A DNA stretch of 16,672 nucleotides, from positions 1 through 16,672 of the forward strand of contig RGEP01000018.1 of NCBI GenBank assembly GCA_009918225.1. Reading direction: 5' to 3'. The translations under genes were made by a program, and so were the position numbers. Below, one piece after another: positions 7,954 to 15,010 of the stretch (the stretch's first letter is position 1; the number at the start of each line of letters is the position of its first letter). This stretch comes from Betaproteobacteria bacterium (GTDB lineage: Bacteria > Pseudomonadota > Gammaproteobacteria > Burkholderiales > Burkholderiaceae_C). The notes beneath the pieces were generated by a model. The model was not told the DNA's origin. It did not search any database and was given only the letters and a program-made list of their open reading frames with translations.

Positions 7954-8879
7954 GCGAGGGCCTGTTCGAGCTTCTGCTGGCCATCATCGGTGGTGCGGTA
8001 CGGGTGGGAACCCCGTTTCTGTTCGTGAGCCTGGGCGAGTGCCTCACCGAAAAGTCCGGCCGGGTGAACCTGGGTCTGGAGGGTGTGCTGGTGTTCTCAG
8101 CCATGGCCGGCTTTGCCGGTTCCTGGGCCACGGGCCTGTGGTGGGCGGGCGTGATGGCTGCCGGCCTTAGCGGCGCCCTGCTGGCCCTGATCCACGGCAT
8201 GGTCTGCAGCCTGCCCCGCGTCAATGATGTAGCCGCAGGCATTGCGGTGATGCTGCTGGGCGTAGGGCTGGCGATCTATCTGGGCAAGCCACTGATTCAA
8301 CCGCAGGCCGCGCAGATACCCAGCCTGCCGCTGGGCGATTGGTTGGGAGCCGCCCCCGGCTCGCCGGCCCAGGCCGCGCTGGCCATCAATGTGCTGTTCC
8401 CATTGGGCGTGCTGCTGGCCTTTGCCCTGAGCTGGGCGCTGCGTCGCACGGCCTGGGGCCTGTCGATCCGGCTGGTGGGTGATTCCGCTGACGCTGCCCG
8501 TGCCTTGGGTATGCCGGTGGGCCGCGTGCGGGCCCTGGCCACGGCGGCCGGCGGTTTTTTGGCCGGTATCGGCGGATCGGCGCTGTCGTTGTACTTCCCG
8601 GGCAGTTGGAGCGAGGGCCTGTCCAGCGGGCAGGGCCTGATCGCCGTGGCCTTGGTGATCTTTGCGCGCTGGCACCCCATGCGATGCCTGGGTGCGGCGC
8701 TGCTCTTCGGCGGCGCCGGCGCCTTGGGCCCGGCCTTGCAATCGCAGGGGATCAGCGGATGGCACGACCTCTTCAATGCCATTCCCTATGTGCTGACCCT
8801 GCTCATCCTCGTCTGGACCTGCTCGCCCACGCGCACGCTGGACGGCGCTCCGGGCGAGCTCAAGCTGAACCAGCGCTGA
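7950..8879 (+). CDS. ABC importer permease, BPD_transp_2 (ribose/nucleoside type), second subunit
   Basis: Second membrane subunit of the BMP-type importer, expected to form a heterodimer with the product of 6829. The 309-residue hydrophobic protein has the hallmark early motif GECLTEKSGRVNLGLEGV, typical of the shorter permease in nucleoside-type systems, and the loop SIRLVGDSADAARALGMPV. It starts at an ATGA overlap with the first permease. The gap of 32 bases after its stop is the only spaced junction from 6829 to the right end of the window. Confidence 0.91.
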   Translation: MSEGLFELLLAIIGGAVRVGTPFLFVSLGECLTEKSGRVNLGLEGVLVFSAMAGFAGSWATGLWWAGVMAAGLSGALLALIHGMVCSLPRVNDVAAGIAVMLLGVGLAIYLGKPLIQPQAAQIPSLPLGDWLGAAPGSPAQAALAINVLFPLGVLLAFALSWALRRTAWGLSIRLVGDSADAARALGMPVGRVRALATAAGGFLAGIGGSALSLYFPGSWSEGLSSGQGLIAVALVIFARWHPMRCLGAALLFGGAGALGPALQSQGISGWHDLFNAIPYVLTLLILVWTCSPTRTLDGAPGELKLNQR

Positions 8880-8898
8880 GCCGCGCGTGCATTGAATC

Positions 8899-8903
8899 GG
8901 AGA
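8899..8903 (+). promoter_or_regulatory. Ribosome binding site of the small ORF at 8912
   Basis: GGAGA lies 8 bases before the ATG at 8912. It is the only recognisable Shine-Dalgarno sequence between the second permease and the biuret-hydrolase gene. The biuret-hydrolase start at 9040 has none of its own, so ribosomes probably enter here and pass on through the small ORF. Confidence 0.55.
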
Positions 8904-8911
8904 CGAATGTC

Positions 8912-9043
8912 ATGACCGAGCTTGGAGGCCTCAACAAGTCACCGCCCACGCGCCGCACGGCCGTCGCCGATCCGAACCCTCTTGAGCCTGTCGCAGCGGC
9001 GGAAGGCGCTCCTACCGGATTCCTGCCCAAGGCTGCCCGATGA
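8912..9043 (+). CDS. Small ORF of 43 codons, possible formamidase remnant coupled to the biuret hydrolase gene
   Basis: This short ORF has a good ribosome binding site (8899-8903), and its stop overlaps the start at 9040 by ATGA. The product begins MTELGGLNKSP, then PTRR and a Pro/Ala-rich tail ending in FLPKAAR; it has no signal peptide or membrane segment. From memory, LGGLNKSP at the extreme N-terminus is characteristic of formamidase/aliphatic-amidase nitrilases of proteobacteria, whose C-terminal region often contains a PTR-type motif. I infer that an internal in-frame deletion removed the enzyme body and left both ends. The product cannot be an enzyme at this length. It may persist because it couples translation into the next gene. 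It could also be an unrelated leader peptide. The ORF itself is well supported by its start signals; its origin is a hypothesis. Confidence 0.5.
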   Translation: MTELGGLNKSPPTRRTAVADPNPLEPVAAAEGAPTGFLPKAAR

Positions 9044-9723
9044 AGACGATCGAATCCACACCTTACCCCTGGCCCTATGACGGCCAACTGAGGCCCGACA
9101 ACACCGCGTTGGTGGTGATCGACATGCAGACCGATTTCTGCGGCATCGGCGGCTATGTTGACAAGATGGGCTACGACCTCTCGCTCACGCGCGCGCCCAT
9201 CGGCCCGATATCTCGGTTGCTTGCGGTGATGCGTGCGAAGGGCTATCACATCATCCACACACGCGAAGGCCACCGGCCCGACCTGTCGGACCTGCCCGAG
9301 AACAAGCGGTGGCGCTCTCAGCGCATCGGCGCGGGGATCGGCGACGCCGGCCCCTGCGGTCGCATCTTGGTGCGGGGCGAACCAGGCTGGGAGATCATTC
9401 CCGAGCTCGCGCCGCTGCCGGGTGAGGTGGTGATCGACAAGCCGGGCAAGGGCAGCTTCTGCGCCACCGACCTGGAGCTCATCCTGCGCACGCGCGGTAT
9501 CCGCAACCTGGTCCTCACTGGCATCACCACCGACGTGTGCGTGCACACCACCATGCGCGAGGCCAATGACCGTGGCTTCGAGTGCGTCATCATTGAAGAC
9601 GGCACAGGGGCCACTGACCTGGGCAACCACCATGCTGCCCTCAAGATGGTGACCATGCAGGGCGGCGTCTTCGGCGCCGTTGCCTCGTCCGAGGCTGTGA
9701 TCCGGGCCCTGCAGGCGGCATGA
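9040..9723 (+). CDS. biuH: Biuret hydrolase-like cysteine hydrolase (isochorismatase family)
   Basis: Biuret hydrolase splits biuret into allophanate and ammonia. This 227-residue protein is very close to the Rhizobium BiuH pattern as I recall it: PYPWPYDGQLRPDNTAL near the N-terminus, IDMQTDFCG, EGHRPDLSDLP, RSQRIGAGIGD and IDKPGKGSFCATDLE. The triad Asp28, Lys134 and Cys167 (TTDVCV), plus Gln207, has exactly the spacing of BiuH Asp36, Lys142, Cys175 and Gln215. It overlaps the preceding small ORF and the following ATPase gene by ATGA and has no clear ribosome binding site of its own. Its product would feed the allophanate hydrolase at the left edge. The main alternative is the homologous triuret hydrolase TrtA, from which it differs by second-shell residues that I cannot assess from memory. 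Confidence 0.85.
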   Translation: MKTIESTPYPWPYDGQLRPDNTALVVIDMQTDFCGIGGYVDKMGYDLSLTRAPIGPISRLLAVMRAKGYHIIHTREGHRPDLSDLPENKRWRSQRIGAGIGDAGPCGRILVRGEPGWEIIPELAPLPGEVVIDKPGKGSFCATDLELILRTRGIRNLVLTGITTDVCVHTTMREANDRGFECVIIEDGTGATDLGNHHAALKMVTMQGGVFGAVASSEAVIRALQAA

Positions 9724-11363
9724 TGAACCCACACGGCCTGTCGCTGGAAACATTGGACCTGGGCAAGCGCTTTGGCAGCTTCACCGCGCTGCACGGCGTG
9801 TCAATCAAGGTTCGCGTAGGCAGCCTGCATGCCTTGTTGGGTGAAAACGGCGCGGGCAAAAGCACACTCGTGAAGTGTGTGGCCGGCTATCACCAGGCCG
9901 ATGAAGGCTCGCTGCTCCTCGATGGGCGCGAACAGCTGGTGGATCACCCGGCCGCGGCACGCCGTCTGGGCATCGGCATGGTCTACCAGCACTTCACCGC
10001 GGCACCGGGCATGACGGTGGCCGAGAACCTGCTCATGGCGCGTGGCCGGCTGCCCATGGTTATTGATTGGCCGAAGGTGCGACGCGAGCTGGAAGCGTTC
10101 ATGGACGAGGCGCCCTTTCGGCTGGGCCTCTCGCTCACGCCGGCGCAGTTGTCGGCCGGCGAAAAACAGAAGCTGGAAATCCTCAAGCAGCTCTACCTCA
10201 AGCCGCGCCTGCTCATCCTGGATGAGCCCACCTCGGTGCTCACGCCGCAGGAGGCCGACGAGGTGCTGCAGGCCCTGCGGGCTCGGTGCGCCCAGGGCCA
10301 GACCACGGTGCTGATGATTACCCACAAGTTCCGCGAGGTGATGGCCTATGCCGACGAGGTGAGTGTGCTTCGCCGCGGACGCCTGGTGCATGCCAGCGCC
10401 GTCGCGCAGTCCGACCCCGCCTCCTTGGCCGCGGCCATGGTGGGGCAGGCCCAGGCTGTGGGGCGTGCGGCCGACGACGCAGAGCGACCGAAGGTGCGCA
10501 GTGAGCGGAGCAATCCGAGACAGGTGGAGCTGCGGATCGAGGGCCTGCAGGTGTTGGGCGATCGGGGCGACCTGGCCGTGCGCGGGGTAGACCTTTCGGT
10601 GCAGGGCGGCGAGATCGTTGGTGTGGCCGGCGTCTCGGGCAACGGCCAGCGTGAATTGATGGAGGCCCTGTGCGGGCAGCGGCCCAGAGCCGGTGGGCAG
10701 GTCCTCATCGGGGGTCAGGCGTACACCGCCACACGAGCGCAGAACCGAGCCCTTCGCGTGCGCGGTTTGCCCGAAGAGCCACTGCGCAACGCCTGCGTGG
10801 CCGGCATGAGCGTGGCCGACAACATCAGTCTGCGCACCTTTGATGAACCCGGTATGGCCGGGCTGGGCCTGCGACGCTTTGCTGAAGCAGCCCGGCGCGC
10901 CCGCTCGCTCACGCAAGCCTTCTCAGTCAAGCTGCGCAGCGAGCGAGAGCCGATAGCGGCGCTCTCGGGTGGCAACGTGCAGCGTGCCGTGCTGGCGCGT
11001 GAGCTCAGCGACCCGGCTGATGTGCTGCTGGTGAGCAACCCGGCCTTTGGCCTGGACTTCACCGCCGTCACCGAAGTGCACCGTCGGCTGCGGGCGGCCC
11101 GCGATGCTGGCGCCGCGGTGCTCATGGTCAGCGAAGACCTTGACGAACTGCTGGCCCTGGCTGACCGGATCGTGGTCATCAGCGAAGGGCGCATCGTCCA
11201 TGCCTGCAAGGCCTGTGAGGCCGACCGCATGACCATTGGGCGGTTCATGGGTGGGCAGGGCGACCCCGTTGCGCTGCAGACGCTAGCCGCCGCTGCCGAA
11301 GCGGACGATACCGCGCCCCGCGCCCCATCTAAGCCGCCCGCCATCACCGAAGCCGCCGCATGA
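9720..11363 (+). CDS. Double-domain ABC ATPase of the BMP-type importer
   Basis: Energises the two BPD_transp_2 permeases. It is a 547-residue tandem ATPase. The first half is canonical: Walker A GENGAGKST (41-49), signature LSAGEKQ (144-150) and Walker B LLILDEP (164-170). The second half keeps the signature LSGGNVQR (415-422). Its Walker A region reads GVSGNGQREL without the GKS/T, and its Walker B region reads LLVSNPAFGLDF without the Asp-Glu pair. A degenerate second site is common in this family, so it is a trait and not necessarily damage. A tail of about 30 Ala/Pro-rich residues follows. The start overlaps the biuret-hydrolase stop (ATGATGA, so 9723 is an equally possible ATG). The gene sits between the two cysteine-hydrolase genes, apart from its permeases. 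Confidence 0.92.
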   Translation: MMNPHGLSLETLDLGKRFGSFTALHGVSIKVRVGSLHALLGENGAGKSTLVKCVAGYHQADEGSLLLDGREQLVDHPAAARRLGIGMVYQHFTAAPGMTVAENLLMARGRLPMVIDWPKVRRELEAFMDEAPFRLGLSLTPAQLSAGEKQKLEILKQLYLKPRLLILDEPTSVLTPQEADEVLQALRARCAQGQTTVLMITHKFREVMAYADEVSVLRRGRLVHASAVAQSDPASLAAAMVGQAQAVGRAADDAERPKVRSERSNPRQVELRIEGLQVLGDRGDLAVRGVDLSVQGGEIVGVAGVSGNGQRELMEALCGQRPRAGGQVLIGGQAYTATRAQNRALRVRGLPEEPLRNACVAGMSVADNISLRTFDEPGMAGLGLRRFAEAARRARSLTQAFSVKLRSEREPIAALSGGNVQRAVLARELSDPADVLLVSNPAFGLDFTAVTEVHRRLRAARDAGAAVLMVSEDLDELLALADRIVVISEGRIVHACKACEADRMTIGRFMGGQGDPVALQTLAAAAEADDTAPRAPSKPPAITEAAA

Positions 11364-12064
11364 ACGCCCCATCCAAGCAACCCCATTCCAGCGTGCGCGT
11401 GCAGGCGCGGCCCTTCGCCTTTGGGCTCGAACCCGGCCGCGCCGCGCTGGTGGTGATCGACATGCAGCGCGATTTCATCGAGCCCGGAGGATTCGGCGCC
11501 TCGTTGGGCAACGATGTCTCGCACCTCCAGGCGGCAGTGGAGCCCACGCGCGCCCTGCTGCAGGCTTGGCGGGTCCGCAATTGGCCCATCGTGCACACCC
11601 GCGAGTCGCATGCGCCCGATCTCTCGGATTGCCCGGCGGCCAAACGAGATCGCGGCCATCCGAGCCTGCGCATCGGTGACCCTGGCCCCATGGGGCGCCT
11701 GCTGGTCAGGGGCGAGCCCGGCTGCGACATCATTGCGGAGCTGGCGCCCCTGCCCGGCGAGACCGTGATCGACAAACCCGGCAAGGGCGCCTTCCATGCC
11801 ACCGCCTTGATGCAGGTGCTGCAGCGCCTGAGCGTGACGCAGTTGGTGGTGGCCGGGGTGACCACCGAGGTCTGTGTGCAGAGCACGATGCGTGAAGCCA
11901 ACGACAGAGGTTTCGACTGCCTGCTGGTTGAAGAAGCCACGGCCAGCTACTTCCCCGAGTTCAAGTCGGCCACCATTGAAATGATCGTGGCGCAGGGCGG
12001 CATCGTGGGATGGGCAGCTCCCCTGAAGGCCGTCCTTCAAGTGTTGCCGGACGCAGCATCATGA
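11360..12064 (+). CDS. Second isochorismatase-family cysteine hydrolase, substrate uncertain
   Basis: An amide-bond hydrolase paralogous to the protein at 9040 but clearly diverged. It has 234 residues with an intact triad: Asp34 (IDMQRDF), Lys139 (IDKPGKG) and Cys172 (TTEVCV), plus Gln212 (AQGG). Shared blocks include THIS-family GEPG, DKPGKG and STMREANDRGF-type stretches. Differences cluster around the substrate pocket: DFIEPGGFG in place of DFCGIGGYV, SLRIGDPGPMG in place of a longer GAGIGDAGPCG segment, and TASYFPEFK in place of GATDLGNHH. It overlaps the ATPase and DppB-type genes by ATGA. Candidate substrates are triuret or another urea-oligomer or ureide amide. Triuret is attractive because its product carboxybiuret is the substrate of AtzE, but this is inference. 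A RutB-like (ureidoacrylate) role is less likely, as no pyrimidine-degradation genes are present. Confidence 0.85.
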   Translation: MNAPSKQPHSSVRVQARPFAFGLEPGRAALVVIDMQRDFIEPGGFGASLGNDVSHLQAAVEPTRALLQAWRVRNWPIVHTRESHAPDLSDCPAAKRDRGHPSLRIGDPGPMGRLLVRGEPGCDIIAELAPLPGETVIDKPGKGAFHATALMQVLQRLSVTQLVVAGVTTEVCVQSTMREANDRGFDCLLVEEATASYFPEFKSATIEMIVAQGGIVGWAAPLKAVLQVLPDAAS

Positions 12065-13074
12065 TCCGCCTCATCCTCAAACGCCTGCTGGCTGCCCTGC
12101 CCAATTTGCTGGGCGTGGTGGTGATCACCTTTCTGCTCACCCGCGCCCTGCCGGGCGACCCGGCCGCCTACTTCGCGGGGGGCGCTGCTACGCAGGAGGC
12201 CGTGGAAGAGGTGCGCAAGCAACTCGGCTTGGACCGGCCCTTGCCCGAGCAGTTCTTTCGCTACCTCGGTGAATTGGCCCGCGGCGATCTGGGTCTGTCG
12301 CTCACCACCGGTCAGCCGGTGAGGCAGGAATTGATCAGCCGTCTGCCGGCCACGATGGAGATCATGCTGGCCGCTCTGCTGCTGGCCTGCGCGGTGGCCA
12401 TCCCCATGGGTGTGATGGCCGCGGTGCGTCAGGGCTCCTGGGTGGATCAGCTGTGTCGGCTCATCACCACCGCCGGCGTCTCGCTGCCCACCTTCTTCAC
12501 CGGGCTGCTCTTGGCCTACGTGTTCTATTTCCTGCTGGGTTGGGCGCCCTCGCCCTTGGGAAGGCTGGACCCGATGTGGTCGCCTCCGCCGCTGGTCACC
12601 GGCTTGTATCTGATCGATGCCGCCATTGCGCGCGAGCCGGCCGTGTGGTGGGCCAGTGCCAAGCAATTGCTGCTGCCGGTGGTCACCATGGCCATCTTTG
12701 TGATGGCGCCGATCGCCCGGATGACACGCGCTTCCATGCTCTCGGTGCTCAGCAGCGATTTCGTTCGAACGGCACGGGCCAGTGGCTTGTCATCCCAAAC
12801 GGTGCTGATCACCTATGCCTTGCGCAACGCGCTGTTGCCGGTGGTCACCACCCTGGGCATGGTGTTTGGCTTCATGTTGGGCGGCAGCGTCATTGTCGAG
12901 AAGGTGTTCAGCTGGCCGGGCGTGGGCAGCTATGCCATCGATGCCCTGACCGCCAGCGACTATGCCCCGGTGCAGGGTTTCGTGCTGGCCATGGGGGCGC
13001 TGTTCGTGCTGCTCAATCTGTTGGTGGATGTGCTGTATCTGATGATCGATCCGCGGGTAAGGGTGGAATCATGA
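12061..13074 (+). CDS. ABC importer permease, DppB/OppB type
   Basis: First membrane subunit of the peptide-type importer. The 337-residue protein opens with MIRLILKRLLAALPNLLGVV, followed by TRALPGDPAAYFAG and EVRKQLGLDRPLPEQF, which are hallmarks of DppB. The cytoplasmic EAA-type loop reads ARASGLSSQTVLITYALRNA, and the protein ends in the family-typical LYLMIDPRVRVES. The start at 12061 overlaps the hydrolase stop by ATGA; the same frame is open upstream but would lie inside the hydrolase gene. Its binding protein is most likely the one at 1794. Confidence 0.93.
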   Translation: MIRLILKRLLAALPNLLGVVVITFLLTRALPGDPAAYFAGGAATQEAVEEVRKQLGLDRPLPEQFFRYLGELARGDLGLSLTTGQPVRQELISRLPATMEIMLAALLLACAVAIPMGVMAAVRQGSWVDQLCRLITTAGVSLPTFFTGLLLAYVFYFLLGWAPSPLGRLDPMWSPPPLVTGLYLIDAAIAREPAVWWASAKQLLLPVVTMAIFVMAPIARMTRASMLSVLSSDFVRTARASGLSSQTVLITYALRNALLPVVTTLGMVFGFMLGGSVIVEKVFSWPGVGSYAIDALTASDYAPVQGFVLAMGALFVLLNLLVDVLYLMIDPRVRVES

Positions 13075-13928
13075 GCACGCGGCCCCCCACCTGGTGGTCG
13101 CATGCCCGCCATGTGCTGAGCGACAACCCGGTCACCCTGGTGGCCGCGCTGATGTTCGGGCTGCTCGTGCTGCTGGCCTTCATCGGCCCCTGGGTTGTGC
13201 CCTACGACCCATTGGCCAGCAAGGCCGAGGCCACCCTGCAGCCGCCCTCGGCCGCCCACTGGTTTGGCACCGATGCTTTGGGCCGCGACATCTTTTCCCG
13301 CGTGGTGGTGGCCACCCGACTCGACCTGGGGATCGCGGTGTCGGCCGTCGTGCTGTCGTTTGCGCTGGGGGTTCCCCTGGGCCTGGCGGCGGGTTTCTTC
13401 GGCGGCTGGTGGGACCGCGCCGTCACCCGCCTGTCCGACACCATCATGGCCTTTCCGCTGTTCGTGCTGGCCATGGGCATCGTGGCCGCTTTGGGCAATA
13501 CCGTGGGCAACATCGTGTTGGCCACGGCGGTCATCAACCTGCCCTTCTACATCCGTGTGGCCCGTGCCGAGGCCAATATCCGTCGTGAAGCGGGCTGGAT
13601 CGAGGCCGCGCGGCTGTCGGGCAATTCCGATGCTCGCATCCTGGCCATGCACCTGTTTCCCAACACCCTCCCGCCGGCCATGGTGCAGGTCAGCCTGAAC
13701 ATGGGCTGGGCCATCCTCAACGCAGCCGGCTTGTCCTTCATTGGCCTGGGGGTCCGCCCGCCCGAAGCCGAGTGGGGCATCTTGGTGGCCGAAGGCGCCC
13801 AATTCATCGTCTCGGGCGAGTGGTGGGTCAGCCTGTTCCCTGGAGCGGCGCTGATGTTGGCCGTGTTCACCTTCAATCTGCTGGGTGACGCGCTGCGTGA
13901 CCTCTTCGATCCCCGGAGGCGCACATGA
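13071..13928 (+). CDS. ABC importer permease, DppC/OppC type
   Basis: Second membrane subunit of the peptide-type importer, partner of the protein at 12061. The 285-residue product has an N-terminal membrane segment, the DppC motif HWFGTDALGRDIFSRV, about five further membrane segments and the EAA-type loop AARLSGNSDARILAMHLFPN. It ends NLLGDALRDLFDPRRR, as is usual for DppC. The start is the ATG at 13071 in an ATGA overlap. The frame is open far upstream, but that part is out-of-frame sequence of the DppB-type gene. Confidence 0.93.
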   Translation: MSTRPPTWWSHARHVLSDNPVTLVAALMFGLLVLLAFIGPWVVPYDPLASKAEATLQPPSAAHWFGTDALGRDIFSRVVVATRLDLGIAVSAVVLSFALGVPLGLAAGFFGGWWDRAVTRLSDTIMAFPLFVLAMGIVAALGNTVGNIVLATAVINLPFYIRVARAEANIRREAGWIEAARLSGNSDARILAMHLFPNTLPPAMVQVSLNMGWAILNAAGLSFIGLGVRPPEAEWGILVAEGAQFIVSGEWWVSLFPGAALMLAVFTFNLLGDALRDLFDPRRRT

Positions 13929-15010
13929 GCACCGCTCCATCGGCCAGGGCCCCATCCGCCCCCGCGGCTTCGGCGCAACCCCCGCTGCTGGACGTGCGCG
14001 GGCTCAGCCTGGAGTTCCGCACGCGTGCAGGCGTGGTGCGCGCGTTGGAGGGCGTGGACCTTCAGATCCATCGCGGAGAAATCGTGGGCTTGGTGGGCGA
14101 GAGCGGCTCGGGCAAATCGGTCTTGAGCTACGCCTTGCTGGGCATCAGTGACGCCGCCGCCCGTGTCACCGCGGGCAGCGCGGTCTTCGGTGGCCTGGAC
14201 CTGTTGCAAGCCGATGAGCCCACCTTGGCCGACATCCGCGGGCGCGAGGTCTCCATGATCTTTCAAAGCCCGCGCACCGCCCTGAACCCCATCCGTACGG
14301 TGGGTCGCCAGATCGAAGATGTGCTGCGCCGGCACGCTGCTGGTGATGTGCACCAGCGCGGCCCGGACCTCAGCCAGATCCTTCGCCAGCGTGCGGTGCA
14401 GGCCCTGCGGGAAGTGGCCATTGCCGACCCCGAGCGCCGTGTCCATGCCTACCCCTTCGAGATGAGCGGGGGCATGTGCCAGCGCGTGATGATTGCACTG
14501 GCCCTGGCTTGTCGCCCGGCCCTGCTGGTGGCCGATGAGCCCACCACCGGACTGGATGTCACCACGCAGGCTGCGGTCATGGACCTCGTGACCGAGTTGG
14601 CACGTCAGCGGCAGATGGCGGCCTTGTTCATCACCCATGACCTGGCGCTGGCTGCGGATTATTGCGACCGCCTGGTGGTCATGCATGCCGGTCATGTGGT
14701 CGAGTCGGGTCCGGCCGAAGCGCTTTTTCTCCGCCCTCGTCACCCCTATACCGCGCGGCTCTTGAGTTCGTCGCCGGGCCCGAACACCGCCCTGCAAGAC
14801 CTCAATCCCGTGCCAGGGCACCTGCCCGATTTGCGGCGCAGCGACTTGCCGGCCTGCCGCTTTGCCGACCGCTGCGAGCGAGCCCAAGCGCGTTGTCGGC
14901 ATGAGGCGGCGCCGACCCTGGTCGAAGGCCGTCACGCGGTGGCCTGTTGGCATCCGATTCGGGGCGGCGCGCAAGGGCACGCGGTGGGTCCTGAGGAGGT
15001 GCGCCCATGA
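13925..15010 (+). CDS. ABC importer ATPase, DppD/OppD type
   Basis: First ATPase of the peptide-type importer. In 361 residues it shows Walker A GESGSGKSV (58-66), a Q-loop in MIFQSPRTALNP, signature MSGGMCQR (180-187) and Walker B LLVADEP (200-206). The oligopeptide-transporter C-terminal domain follows, with its cysteine cluster (CRFADRCERAQARC then ACWHP). That cluster binds an iron-sulfur cluster in some homologues. The signature is MSGGM rather than the usual LSGGM. The first 20 residues are an Ala/Pro/Ser-rich extension. ATGA overlaps link it to both neighbours. Confidence 0.93.
   Translation: MSTAPSARAPSAPAASAQPPLLDVRGLSLEFRTRAGVVRALEGVDLQIHRGEIVGLVGESGSGKSVLSYALLGISDAAARVTAGSAVFGGLDLLQADEPTLADIRGREVSMIFQSPRTALNPIRTVGRQIEDVLRRHAAGDVHQRGPDLSQILRQRAVQALREVAIADPERRVHAYPFEMSGGMCQRVMIALALACRPALLVADEPTTGLDVTTQAAVMDLVTELARQRQMAALFITHDLALAADYCDRLVVMHAGHVVESGPAEALFLRPRHPYTARLLSSSPGPNTALQDLNPVPGHLPDLRRSDLPACRFADRCERAQARCRHEAAPTLVEGRHAVACWHPIRGGAQGHAVGPEEVRP

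Noticed and set aside
10560..11100. Second ATPase domain of the BMP-type importer as a decayed domain
   Set aside because: Loss of the second Walker motifs is usual in the nucleoside/BMP-type double ATPases, and the LSGGNVQR signature is kept, so this is a family trait and not decay.
13547..14980. Antisense frame of 477 codons spanning the DppC- and DppD-type genes
   Set aside because: It crosses a gene boundary and opposes two well-conserved transporter genes. No domain is visible in the translation.
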